Source of the DNA: Streptomyces sp. AC558_RSS880
GTDB lineage: Bacteria > Actinomycetota > Actinomycetes > Streptomycetales > Streptomycetaceae
Reading direction: 5' to 3'
DNA length: 64,000 bases
Assembly: GCF_019049255.1 (NCBI RefSeq)
Contig: NZ_JAGMUJ010000061.1
Span: 51,784-115,783 of the forward strand
Shown piece after piece: positions 17,613 through 26,327 of this stretch (its first letter is position 1; the number at the start of each line of letters is the position of its first letter). A model generated the notes under the pieces. It was not told the DNA's origin. It ran no database searches and saw only the letters and a list, made by a program, of their open reading frames with translations. The position numbers and the translations under genes are program-made.

Positions 17613-20237
17613 TCAGATCACCTTCTCCGGGCTGCCGGGCGTGTCCGCGCCGCTGCTCTGCGGGGCGCTCGCGCTCGTCTCCACGGGGGAGGAGGAGACG
17701 GAGCCGCTCGCGGAGTCGGTGGTGGACGGCTCCTCCGGAGGCGTGGTCTCCGTCTCGGTCGGCTCCGGTGTGGTCTCGGTCTCGGTCGGCTCCGGCTCGG
17801 TCGTGCCGGAAGACGTGGGCGGCTTGGGCGTCGTGGGCTTCACGGTCGGCGACTTCGAAGGCGATGCGGAGGGGGACTCGGTCGGATCGCCCGGCTTCGT
17901 CGTCCCGCTCGGCCCGTCCGACGGCTTCCCCGACTCACTGGCCGTGGGCGTCGGGTCGTCGGAGGTGCCCAGGGTGCCGTCCGGGCCCGGGTCGGTCGGC
18001 CGGCTGGTGGCCTCGCCGGTGTCGCCGTCGCCCTCCTCGGCCGCCCGTTCGGCGCCGAGGCTGCCGTCGTCGACGCCCTGGCTGGCGGAGGGGTTGACGC
18101 CGACGTTCTCCGACGGGGTGCCGGCGTCGTTCTCCGACGTGGCGCCGAGCGTGACCACCGTGCCCAGCACGGCGACGAGCAGCGCGCCCGCGCCGGCCGC
18201 CACCAGGTTGCGCTTGGCCAGTGCCTTGAGACCACCGCCCGGCTTGGCCGACGGCATGGCCGGCGCCGGCGCCGCGCGGTGGACGACCAGGGCGGTGTCG
18301 GCGGGCGGCTGGAGCTCCGGGAACGCCGTCGGCACCCCGCGGGGCGGTGGGGCCGACTCCTCGTAGTGGGCCTCGGGCACCTCCTCCCCCGCGGTCGGCA
18401 CGAGCGTCAGCGGGGTTCCGGAGCGGTCGGCGACCAGGGCCAGCGCCCTGCGTCCGGCGACGGTGCCGCGCTTGTCGGCGAGGGCGCCGCGCAGCCCGAT
18501 GGACGCCTCCAGTTCGGCGCGCGCCCGGTCGAGCTGTCCGGCGCACAGCGCGTGGACGCCAAGTTCGTGGTGGAAGTAGGCCTGTTCCGCCACGTCCCCC
18601 GTGAGCCGGGCGGCCTCCGCACCGGCCCGCAGCGCCTTCTCCCAGGCGCTCCAGTGCAGGCCCGAGGCGAACGCGGGCGCGGCGGTACGGGCCAGTTGCA
18701 CGGCCGTGCTCTGCTCGCCCTCGGTGGTGGCCGTGGTGAGCGGCGACAGCACCGCGAGCGCGGCGAGCACCGCGTCGGCCTCGGCGCAGACCCGCTCCGG
18801 GGTGACCGAGGGGTGCCCGGTCCACCAGGCGTAGTGCTGGGCGGCGGCGCGGGCCCGGTCCTCGGCCTCGTCGGCGTATCCGGCGGCCTCCAGCTGGGCC
18901 GGCACTCCGGCGGCGAGCCGGTAGCGGGAACCGGCCGGGGAGACCAGTCCGCAGGCGGCCAGCTCGCCGAGCGCGGCGTCGGCGTGGGTATCGCCCACCA
19001 GGGCGGGCAGGTGCGCCTGGTGGGGCACCTCGCCGCCGAGCGCGACGGCGAACCGCAGGGTGGCGCGGGCGGAGGCGCTGAGCCGGGAGGCGAGCAGCGG
19101 GGCGGGAGCGGCGGCCTCGCCGAGCGAGGGCAGCGGCACCTCGTCGCCGTCCGCGGGGTCGTAGGCGGCCTCGTCGGGCCGTACGTCCTCGAAGACACCG
19201 AACTCGTCGACGGCGTCGGCGCCGGCCCGCAGCCGGTCGCGCTGCCGCAGCAGGGCACCGGCCTGGACGAAGCGCAACGGCAGGCCCTCGGACTCGAACC
19301 AGAGGTCGCCGGCCCAGTTCGACTCGTCCTCGGTGAGGGCCCGGCCGACGGCGTGCTCGAGCAGGTCGAGACCGGCCGCGCGGTCGAGACCGGGGAGGGC
19401 GACCTCCTCGATGTCGGCGCCGGCGGACGGCTCGGGCACGTCCGGGGTGGCGCCGAACAGGAAGGCGCACTCGGGGGTGGCGTCCAGCAGCTCGTCGAGG
19501 GCGGCGCCGCCGAACTCCAGGTCGTCGAGGACGACGACGGCACCGATCTCGCGGACGCAGTCGGCGAGTCCGTCCCGGTCCGGGCGGTGCAGCGGGGCCT
19601 CGTGGACGGCGTAGAAGAGGTCGTACAGCAGGTCGTCGGCCGAGCGGCGGTGGCCGTTCAGGCGGACGACGCCGTCGGGGGCGAGGTCCGCGCAGTCCTC
19701 GGCGACGACGTCGAGGAGCCGGGTGCGGCCGGAGCCGGCCGGGCCGGTGAGGCGCACGGAGCGGCCGCGGGCCAGCAGCCGGACCAGCTTCTCGCGCTCC
19801 TCCTGACGGGCCAGCAGCGGCAGCGGGAGCTGCGCGGGACCCGGCGGGACGGGCGGCCTGGCCGCCCGCTCGACCTCGGCCCGCTCGGCCTCGGTCAGCT
19901 TCACGGGGCGGGCCGGCCGTTCGGCGGGCGGGCAGGCCTCGATCTCGCTGCCGTCGACGGGGTTGACGGTCAGCAGAAAGTCACCGGAGACGAGCTGCAC
20001 CGTGCGGGCGAGCGCGGGCGCGTGCTGTCCGAAGTCGGAAGTGAGGGATTCCCGGGGCGGACGCTGGCGCGGCGCCGAACCTCCCCCGGTCTCGAACTCT
20101 CCCCCACGCTCGACTTCTCCCCCACGCTCGGCTTCGCTCGAGCGGGGGGACCCCCATGACCGGGGAGACCCCCATGGCCGGGAGGCGCCCTCTCCCTCGT
20201 GGCCGTACTCCTCGGGTCCCGGGTTGTTCGGGTCCAT
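17613..20237 (-). CDS. Large membrane-anchored P-loop ATPase with Ser/Thr/Pro-rich outer tail
   Basis: An 874-residue protein of unknown role. Residues 1-70 are low-complexity and partly encoded by a repeat element. Residues 75-110 hold a small strand-rich segment (QLVSGDFLLTVNPVDGSEIE). An NB-ARC/AAA-type ATPase follows, with Walker A GPAGSGRT at 165-172 and Walker B VVVLDD near 245. A helical TPR-like region spans about 400-620, as in AfsR/MalT-type regulators. One membrane helix lies near 675-697. The remaining ~170 residues are Ser/Thr/Pro-rich with a TETETTPEP duplication, and probably lie outside the cell. No DNA-binding domain is visible. The ATG at 20237 follows AGGA. It may be a cytoplasmic signalling ATPase tied to the envelope, which is inference. 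Confidence 0.8.
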   Translation of the reverse strand: MDPNNPGPEEYGHEGEGASRPWGSPRSWGSPRSSEAERGGEVERGGEFETGGGSAPRQRPPRESLTSDFGQHAPALARTVQLVSGDFLLTVNPVDGSEIEACPPAERPARPVKLTEAERAEVERAARPPVPPGPAQLPLPLLARQEEREKLVRLLARGRSVRLTGPAGSGRTRLLDVVAEDCADLAPDGVVRLNGHRRSADDLLYDLFYAVHEAPLHRPDRDGLADCVREIGAVVVLDDLEFGGAALDELLDATPECAFLFGATPDVPEPSAGADIEEVALPGLDRAAGLDLLEHAVGRALTEDESNWAGDLWFESEGLPLRFVQAGALLRQRDRLRAGADAVDEFGVFEDVRPDEAAYDPADGDEVPLPSLGEAAAPAPLLASRLSASARATLRFAVALGGEVPHQAHLPALVGDTHADAALGELAACGLVSPAGSRYRLAAGVPAQLEAAGYADEAEDRARAAAQHYAWWTGHPSVTPERVCAEADAVLAALAVLSPLTTATTEGEQSTAVQLARTAAPAFASGLHWSAWEKALRAGAEAARLTGDVAEQAYFHHELGVHALCAGQLDRARAELEASIGLRGALADKRGTVAGRRALALVADRSGTPLTLVPTAGEEVPEAHYEESAPPPRGVPTAFPELQPPADTALVVHRAAPAPAMPSAKPGGGLKALAKRNLVAAGAGALLVAVLGTVVTLGATSENDAGTPSENVGVNPSASQGVDDGSLGAERAAEEGDGDTGEATSRPTDPGPDGTLGTSDDPTPTASESGKPSDGPSGTTKPGDPTESPSASPSKSPTVKPTTPKPPTSSGTTEPEPTETETTPEPTETETTPPEEPSTTDSASGSVSSSPVETSASAPQSSGADTPGSPEKVI
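20117..20157. repeat. Dispersed palindromic Streptomyces repeat inside a coding region
   Basis: A C-run, the hairpin arms CGCTCG (20125-20130) and CGAGCG (20139-20144) around GCTTCGCT, and then a G-run followed by ACCCCCAT form a structure I recognise as a frequent repeat in Streptomyces genomes. Here it lies in the first 40 codons of the large ATPase gene and is read in frame. Shorter related pieces flank it on both sides (from about 20099 and up to about 20180). Confidence 0.55.
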
Positions 20238-20502
20238 AGGTCCTAGCCCCCCAAAAGCGTCGTGTGGTGGAAGCCCCTCCCGGCCTCGCCGCACACCGCG
20301 CTGTCGCTTCTGGTCCGGGCCCGCTCAGGGTTTGCAGGACAGCGGGCAGCCGAACCCTAAACCTTCGCTCAGTATCTACGACAGTCCGGGGTACCGCGCG
20401 GTCCGAGACGTCACAGTCTCGTGAGGATTGTGCGCGCGTCGCACGGTTCGGCCGAGGTCGGTCCGGGTCCTCGGGGATCACCCGTCCCGCACCCGTACGC
20501 CC

Positions 20503-20826
20503 TCATACTCGGGGCAGCGTGTCCACCCCGATGCCTCCCTCGATCGCCAGGATCCGGTGCAGCCGGGTGGCCACCAACAGGCGCTGCATCTGCGGCGGTA
20601 CGTCCCGCAGCACCAGGCGCCGGCCGCAACGGCCGGCCCGTCGGTGGGCCCCCATGATCACACCGAGTCCGGTGGCGTCCCAGGAGTCCAGATCGGACAG
20701 GTCAAGGACCAGGTCGCCGACTCCGTCGTCGACGGCCGAGTGCAGGACCGTACGGGCGTCCGCCGCGCTGCGGATGTCGAGGCGGCCCTCGACGACCAGC
20801 TCGGCGTGGTCGCCCCTGATGTACAT
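20503..20826 (-). CDS. STAS-domain anti-sigma-factor antagonist
   Basis: A 107-residue single STAS domain of the SpoIIAA/RsbV class. These bind anti-sigma kinases and are switched by phosphorylation. The phosphorylation loop reads WDATGLGV, so the usual phospho-Ser position is T52. The start ATG has GGGGAG five bases upstream; an upstream open extension lacks support. No sigma or anti-sigma gene is adjacent, so the partner is encoded elsewhere. It is monocistronic, with about 265 bases to the next gene downstream on the same strand. It could belong to the BldG-like network of the genus, which is inference. Confidence 0.9.
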   Translation of the reverse strand: MYIRGDHAELVVEGRLDIRSAADARTVLHSAVDDGVGDLVLDLSDLDSWDATGLGVIMGAHRRAGRCGRRLVLRDVPPQMQRLLVATRLHRILAIEGGIGVDTLPRV

Positions 20827-20981
20827 ATGCGCTCCCCGTGTTACGTCTCGTGCTCCGCGGTTTTCTGACGGCCGGTGACGCAACCTCTGACTGCGTGGCG
20901 GCGGCCGAGGTTGCTGCCTGTGAGCGAACCGATACCGAATTCACCCCGGCGCGTGACGCGCGCCGGGGCGAGTGCTCGGTG

Positions 20982-21830
20982 TCAGTGCTCGTAGAAGCCC
21001 TGCCCGCTCTTGCGGCCGATGTCACCGGCGTCAACCATCCGGCGCATCAGCTCGGGAGCGGCGAACTTCTCGTCCTGGGACTCGGTGTAGATGTTGTCGG
21101 TCGCGTGCAGCAGGATGTCCACGCCGGTGAGGTCCGCGGTGGCCAGCGGTCCCATGGCGTGGCCGAAGCCCAGCTTGCAGGCCAGGTCGATGTCCTCGGC
21201 GCTCGCCACGCCCGACTCGTACAGTTTGGCGGCCTCGACGACGAGGGCGGAGATGAGCCGGGTGGTGACGAAACCGGCGACGTCGCGGTTGACGACGATG
21301 CAGGTCTTGCCGACCGACTCGGCGAACTCCCGCGCCCTGGCGAGGGTTTCGTCGCTGGTCTTGTAACCGCGGACCAGTTCGCACAGCTGCATCATCGGGA
21401 CCGGCGAGAAGAAGTGGGTGCCGACGACCCGCTCCGGGCGCTCCGTCACGGCCGCGATCTTGGTGATCGGGATGGCGGAGGTGTTGGAGGCGAGCACGGC
21501 GTCCTCGCGCACGATCTTGTCGAGCGTCCGGAAGATCTCGTGCTTGACCTCGAGCTTCTCGAACACCGCCTCGACCACGACGTCCGCGTCCGCGCAGGCG
21601 TCCAGGTCGGTGGTCGGGGTGATCCGGGCGAGGGCGGCGTCGGCGTCGTGCGCCTCCAGCCTGCCCTTGCTCACGAACTTGTCGTACGACGCCTTGATCC
21701 CGTCGGTGCCACGCGTGAGCGCCTCGTCGGTGACGTCCCGCAGGACGACCTCCCAGCCCGCCTGGGCGGAGACCTGGGCGATGCCGGACCCCATGAGACC
21801 GGCCCCGATGACGGCGAGCTTGCGTGCCAC
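20982..21830 (-). CDS. 3-hydroxybutyryl-CoA dehydrogenase
   Basis: A 282-residue NAD(P)-dependent enzyme that interconverts acetoacetyl-CoA and 3-hydroxybutyryl-CoA. The Rossmann motif GAGLMGSGIAQ opens the protein. The catalytic SNTSAIPITKIA and the GTHFFSPVPMM region (with the active His) are in the middle. The C-terminal dimerisation domain (about 185-282) includes GFVTTRLISALVVEAAKLYE. Length matches Hbd/FadB2. It can work with the thiolase at 3372 in C4-acyl-CoA metabolism. A palindrome upstream may be its operator. Confidence 0.95.
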   Translation of the reverse strand: MARKLAVIGAGLMGSGIAQVSAQAGWEVVLRDVTDEALTRGTDGIKASYDKFVSKGRLEAHDADAALARITPTTDLDACADADVVVEAVFEKLEVKHEIFRTLDKIVREDAVLASNTSAIPITKIAAVTERPERVVGTHFFSPVPMMQLCELVRGYKTSDETLARAREFAESVGKTCIVVNRDVAGFVTTRLISALVVEAAKLYESGVASAEDIDLACKLGFGHAMGPLATADLTGVDILLHATDNIYTESQDEKFAAPELMRRMVDAGDIGRKSGQGFYEH

Positions 21831-21921
21831 TGTGCGACTCCCCTGATACGCGCTGTCGTTGTTCTCTACGGGCGGACATTAGCGGGCGCGAGGGGCCGTG
21901 TGAGCGACTTAGTAACGCGTT

Positions 21922-21956
21922 TCACGTCTCACCTAGTGAGACCCCTGTCACGTCTC
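21922..21956. promoter_or_regulatory. Palindrome and direct repeat upstream of hydroxybutyryl-CoA dehydrogenase
   Basis: GTCTCAC at 21926-21932 and GTGAGAC at 21936-21942 form a perfect inverted repeat with a 3-base centre. TCACGTCTC occurs at 21922-21930 and again at 21948-21956, 26 bases on. The site lies about 95 bases upstream of the dehydrogenase start, in the divergent gap with the gene at 22058, and is a plausible TetR/GntR-type operator. No regulator gene is adjacent. Confidence 0.45.
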
Positions 21957-22057
21957 GCCCGACGGGTCCGGCGACTCGGCGGAAAGGCGGACACCGCGCG
22001 TGCGGCGGATGCGAGGGTGTGGGGGCCGGTGTCCGATCGACGGAGGAGAACCTCGGC

Positions 22058-22720
22058 ATGGCCGTGATCCACCGCACCACCCTCGAACCGACCAAGCTGG
22101 AACTGCTGACCACCTGGCTGCCCTCGCGCCCCTGGTACCACGGGGGCGCGGAAGGACCGCGGTTGGCCAGGGCAGGCGGTTTCCGGCTCGACGACCCGGA
22201 GGGGGAGGTCGGCATCGAGTTCATGGTCGTCACCGACGCCTCCGGCGCCGAGCCGGCCGCCTACCTGGTGCCGCTCACCTACCGGGGCGCTCCGCTCGAC
22301 GGGGCGGAGCACGCCCTCGTCGGCACCGCGGAACACGGTGTCCTCGGGCGGCGCTGGGTCTACGACGGCTGCCACGACCCGGTGGCGGTCGCCGAGTTGG
22401 CGGCGCTGGTCGAGGGTCGCGTGCGGGCCCAGGCCCAGAGCGTCAGCGACACCCCCGACCAGGAGGTCACCCGCGCCTGCGCGGGTGAGACCCCGGTCCC
22501 GGCGGAGTTCACCGCCGTCGAGGACACCCCGGAGCACACCGAGCTGTCCGCACCGGACGGCACGGCCCTGCGGGTCCTGCGCACCCTGCTGCCCGCCCCG
22601 GACGGCACACCGCTTCCCGGCCCGGGTGCGGCGGGCCATGTCGCCGGCGCGTGGGACCTGCCCGACGGCACCCGCGCGCGGGGCCTGCTGTGCGTCCTGC
22701 ACACGCCCCCTCCGGCGTAG
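22058..22720 (+). CDS. Maltokinase N-terminal-cap-like protein
   Basis: A 220-residue soluble protein with a strong GGAGGAG ribosome site. Its opening, IHRTTLEPTKLELLTTWLPSRPWY, then the strand pair ending in IEFMVVTD and PAAYLVPLTYRGAPL, matches the cap domain at the front of actinobacterial maltokinase (Pep2/Mak). The kinase lobe is absent. The second half (about 115-220) is a variable region with a repeated APDGT motif. Stand-alone caps of this type are common in Streptomyces and have been misnamed branching-enzyme-like. Its role, possibly in trehalose or maltose-phosphate metabolism, is not established. Confidence 0.75.
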   Translation: MAVIHRTTLEPTKLELLTTWLPSRPWYHGGAEGPRLARAGGFRLDDPEGEVGIEFMVVTDASGAEPAAYLVPLTYRGAPLDGAEHALVGTAEHGVLGRRWVYDGCHDPVAVAELAALVEGRVRAQAQSVSDTPDQEVTRACAGETPVPAEFTAVEDTPEHTELSAPDGTALRVLRTLLPAPDGTPLPGPGAAGHVAGAWDLPDGTRARGLLCVLHTPPPA

Positions 22721-22726
22721 CCCGGT

Positions 22727-23371
22727 TCAGCCGCGCGTCGCGTAACCGAGGACCCGGTCGCTCAGCAGCTCCTCGATGTCGTCGACCAGTCCGAGCACCT
22801 CGCGCGAGACCTCGGCCGGCGCGCGGCCCTTCATCATCTCCCGGCCGATGGTGACGAACACGGTGCCGTGGATCCAGCAGATCTGACCGGCCACCAGGCC
22901 CGGCAGCGGGTCGCCGGGGGCGGCGCCCGTCTCCTCGCGGAGCGCCGCCTCCAGGTTGTCCTGGACCTCCTGCTGCAGGCTCCACAGCCGGGAGCGCAGC
23001 TGCGGGGAGTCGTGGATGACCCGCATGAAGCGGTCGTAGCCCTCCATCAGGCCGACCCGGGGTGACACCGCCTCGATGTCGGCGCGCAGTTCGCGCAGCA
23101 CGGCGCGGGCGGCCGACTCCCCCGCGTCCCGGGACCGGACCCAGCGGGCGAGCTGGTCGACGACGCCCTTGGAGCGGTCGAAGAAGAGGTCCTCCTTGGC
23201 GGGGAAGTAGTTGTAGACCGTGTTCACGGAGACGTCGGCGGCCTCCGCCACCTCCGCCATCGTCACGGTCACGAAGCCGTGCTCCAGGAAGAGTCCGGTG
23301 GCGATGTCCGAGATCCGCTGCCTGGTCTCGCGCTTCTTCCGCTCCCTGAGCCCCTCTGTCATGTCTCTCAT
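22727..23371 (-). CDS. TetR-family transcriptional regulator
   Basis: A 214-residue repressor-type protein. The helix-turn-helix spans about 27-60 (VTMAEVAEAADVSVNTVYNYF), and the all-helical ligand domain follows. It is divergent from an ABC exporter pair with an 82-base gap that carries a partial palindrome, the usual arrangement for a drug-responsive local repressor. Either the first ATG (23371) or the next one three codons on (23362) may be used; neither has a strong ribosome site. The ligand is unknown. Confidence 0.9.
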   Translation of the reverse strand: MRDMTEGLRERKKRETRQRISDIATGLFLEHGFVTVTMAEVAEAADVSVNTVYNYFPAKEDLFFDRSKGVVDQLARWVRSRDAGESAARAVLRELRADIEAVSPRVGLMEGYDRFMRVIHDSPQLRSRLWSLQQEVQDNLEAALREETGAAPGDPLPGLVAGQICWIHGTVFVTIGREMMKGRAPAEVSREVLGLVDDIEELLSDRVLGYATRG

Positions 23372-23418
23372 CGTAGGTCGGCCCGGCGATCACTGGTCTC
23401 TCTGAAATTTTGGGGTGG

Positions 23419-23432
23419 TTGCAAACTTTCAA
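23419..23432. promoter_or_regulatory. Candidate TetR operator
   Basis: TTGCAAACTTTCAA is an imperfect palindrome (10 of 14 positions symmetric) in an unusually AT-rich patch between the TetR gene and the ABC ATPase gene, 21 bases before the ATPase ATG. Its position fits repression of the exporter and of the regulator itself. Binding is inferred. Confidence 0.45.
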
Positions 23433-23453
23433 TGCCTCTGTTTTTCTGGGGCC

Positions 23454-24236
<783 letters not shown>

Positions 24237-24246
24237 GACCCCCACG

Positions 24247-24996
24247 ATGCTGCTCCACGACACCGCGCTCATCTACGGGCGCTATCTGCGCCAGTCCCTG
24301 CGCTCCCGCTTCGCCCTGCTCTTCGGCGTGCTGATGCCGCTGCTGTACCTGCTGTTCTTCGGCCCGCTGCTGACCGGTCTGCCGCTCGGCGGGCCGGGCA
24401 GCTCCTGGCAGCTGCTGGTCCCGGGGCTGCTGCTGCAACTCGGCCTGTTCGGGGCCTCGTTCGCCGGTTTCACCATCATCATCGAGAAGGGCCAGGGGGT
24501 GGTCGAGCGGATGCGGGTCACCCCCGTGAGCCGTCTCGCCCTGCTGCTGGGCCGGGTCCTGCGGGACGCCACGCTGTTCGTCTTCCAGGCGGTGCTGCTG
24601 GTGCTGGCCGCGCTCGTGATGGGGCTGCGGGCCCCGCTGCCCGGGGTGCTCATCGGCTTCGCCTTCGTCGCCCTGCTGACCGTGTCCCTGGCCGCGCTGT
24701 CCTACGCGCTCGCCATGAGGATGGAGACCCCGCAGACGTTCGGGCCGACGATCAACGCCCTGACCCTGCCGTCGATGCTGCTGTCGGGCCTGATGCTCCC
24801 GATGACCCTGGGCCCCGCCTGGCTGGACGTCCTGTCGCACCTGACGCCGTTCCGCTACCTGGTCGACGCGGTGCGGGACGCCTACGTCGGCGCCTACGCG
24901 ACGGCCCACATGCTGTACGGCGTCGTCGTCGCCGTCGGTTTCGCGGTCCTCGCCGTGACGGTGGGCACACGTGTGTTCCGGACGGCCGGAGCGTAA
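24247..24996 (+). CDS. ABC-2 exporter permease (DrrB-like)
   Basis: A 249-residue membrane protein with six predicted membrane segments. Between segments 2 and 3 is the family coupling region EKGQGVVERMRVTPVSR, a hallmark of DrrB/NodJ-type ABC-2 permeases. The LMLPMTLGPAWLDVLSHLTPFRYLVDAVR motif near the C-terminus is also characteristic. It is co-transcribed with the ATPase directly upstream and probably repressed by the TetR protein. Substrate is unknown; antibiotics are a common guess for the family. Confidence 0.92.
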   Translation: MLLHDTALIYGRYLRQSLRSRFALLFGVLMPLLYLLFFGPLLTGLPLGGPGSSWQLLVPGLLLQLGLFGASFAGFTIIIEKGQGVVERMRVTPVSRLALLLGRVLRDATLFVFQAVLLVLAALVMGLRAPLPGVLIGFAFVALLTVSLAALSYALAMRMETPQTFGPTINALTLPSMLLSGLMLPMTLGPAWLDVLSHLTPFRYLVDAVRDAYVGAYATAHMLYGVVVAVGFAVLAVTVGTRVFRTAGA

Positions 24997-25009
24997 CTAG
25001 GCTGGCCCC

Positions 25010-25582
25010 ATGGTCAACCTGACGCGTATCTACACGAGGACCGGCGACAAGGGCACCACCGCTCTCGGCGACATGAGCCGGGTCGCCAAGACCGACCTGC
25101 GGATCTCCGCCTACGCCGACGCCAACGAGGCGAACGCGGTGATCGGCACGGCGATCGCGCTGGGCGGTCTGGAGGAGGAGGTCGTCGAGGTCCTCACCCG
25201 CGTCCAGAACGACCTGTTCGACGTGGGCGCCGACCTGTCGACGCCGGTGGTGGAGAACCCCGAGTACCCGCCGCTGCGGGTGGAGCAGTTCTACGTCGAC
25301 CGGCTGGAGGCGGACTGCGACCGCTTCAACGAGCGGCTGGAGAAGCTCCGCTCCTTCATCCTGCCGGGCGGTACGCCCGGTGCGGCCCTGCTCCACCAGG
25401 CCTGCACGGTGGTACGGCGGGCCGAGCGCTCCACCTGGGCGGCGCTGGAGGTCCACGGCGACACCATGAACCCCCTCACCGCCACCTACCTCAACCGCCT
25501 CTCCGACCTCCTGTTCATCCTGGCCCGCATCGCGAACAAGGAGACCGGCGACGTGCTGTGGGTCCCGGGCGGGGAGCGCTGA
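25010..25582 (+). CDS. pduO: PduO-type cob(I)alamin adenosyltransferase
   Basis: A 190-residue trimeric enzyme that transfers adenosyl from ATP to cob(I)alamin to make coenzyme B12. The N-terminal ATP-binding motif RIYTRTGDKGTT (about 5-16) is intact, as is the RRAERS motif (near 135-140) with its conserved Arg residues. Length is typical. The ATG lies 13 bases after the ABC permease stop, without a strong ribosome site, so it may ride on that transcript or have its own promoter. Together with MeaB and the epimerase in this window, it supports B12-dependent methylmalonyl-CoA mutase. Confidence 0.95.
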   Translation: MVNLTRIYTRTGDKGTTALGDMSRVAKTDLRISAYADANEANAVIGTAIALGGLEEEVVEVLTRVQNDLFDVGADLSTPVVENPEYPPLRVEQFYVDRLEADCDRFNERLEKLRSFILPGGTPGAALLHQACTVVRRAERSTWAALEVHGDTMNPLTATYLNRLSDLLFILARIANKETGDVLWVPGGER

Positions 25583-25589
25583 GCCCCGC

Positions 25590-26174
25590 TCAGCGGCGGG
25601 CGTCCTCCTTCGTCTCGGCGAGGCGGTCCCGGGACTCGCCCGCCGGGGCCTTCTTCGGCCAGATCCAGTAGGCCAGGGCCACCAGGCCGTGGATGCCGGC
25701 CGCCCGCCAGGCCGTGAAGCGCCAGGCCTCCAGGGAGGTGACGCGGCTCGGGTCGTCGACGTACCAGATGGCGAGCTGGAGCAGCACCGTCGCCACGGCG
25801 GCGGCCGTCAGGGTGCCCAGCCAGACCTTGGTCTCGTGCCGGGCGCGGGCCATGCCGTAGCGCGGCGGGCCGAGCGGCTTGGGCGCGCCGCCCAGCCGGT
25901 GGGCGGCGTGGCCGTCGAGCCACTTCACGGTGCGGTGGCCGTGGCCCACGGTGTAGCCGATGTAGAGGGCGGCCAGTCCGTGGGTCCAGTTCGGTTCGGC
26001 GCCGTTCTTCAGGTCCAGCGCGGTGGCCACCAGCAGCACGACCTCCAGCAGCGGCTCGCACAGCAGCAGCGCGAGGCCGGTGCGCGGCATCCTCAGCAGA
26101 TAGCGGCAGGCCAGTCCGGCGGCCAGCAGCACCCAGAAGCCGATCTCGCAGGCGGCGATCAAGGCGACGATCAC
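25590..26174 (-). CDS. Integral membrane protein of unknown function
   Basis: A 194-residue protein starting at a GTG with GGGAG upstream. About five hydrophobic segments are visible: near 1-25, 32-52, 66-80, 118-138 and 155-172. A polar, His/Arg-rich cytoplasmic loop between segments 3 and 4 contains GHGHRTVKWLDGHAAHR. The tail is charged. I do not recognise a characterised family; similar proteins occur in Streptomyces as conserved membrane proteins. It converges on the adenosyltransferase gene (seven bases apart). Confidence 0.75.
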   Translation of the reverse strand: MIVALIAACEIGFWVLLAAGLACRYLLRMPRTGLALLLCEPLLEVVLLVATALDLKNGAEPNWTHGLAALYIGYTVGHGHRTVKWLDGHAAHRLGGAPKPLGPPRYGMARARHETKVWLGTLTAAAVATVLLQLAIWYVDDPSRVTSLEAWRFTAWRAAGIHGLVALAYWIWPKKAPAGESRDRLAETKEDARR

Positions 26175-26327
26175 GGTTCGCTCCCTTCGGTCACCCTTTC
26201 AGGCTCCCGTCCGGAACGGCCCGGCGCGTCGTCGTCGCCGACGAATCCGCGGTACATCGAAGGATGCAGTCCAGGACCCTTCGTGGGCATCAGGCGGTGT
26301 GCCGGTGCGGCGGTGTTGGATGGGCCC

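Noticed and set aside
22727..22745. Possible overlap or fusion of the maltokinase-cap-like gene with the TetR gene
   Set aside because: The two genes converge with six bases between their stops; each has its own normal end.
24997..25009. Possible cobalamin riboswitch before the adenosyltransferase gene
   Set aside because: Only 13 bases separate it from the permease gene, far too few for a B12 riboswitch, and no B12-box sequence is seen in the upstream gene end.
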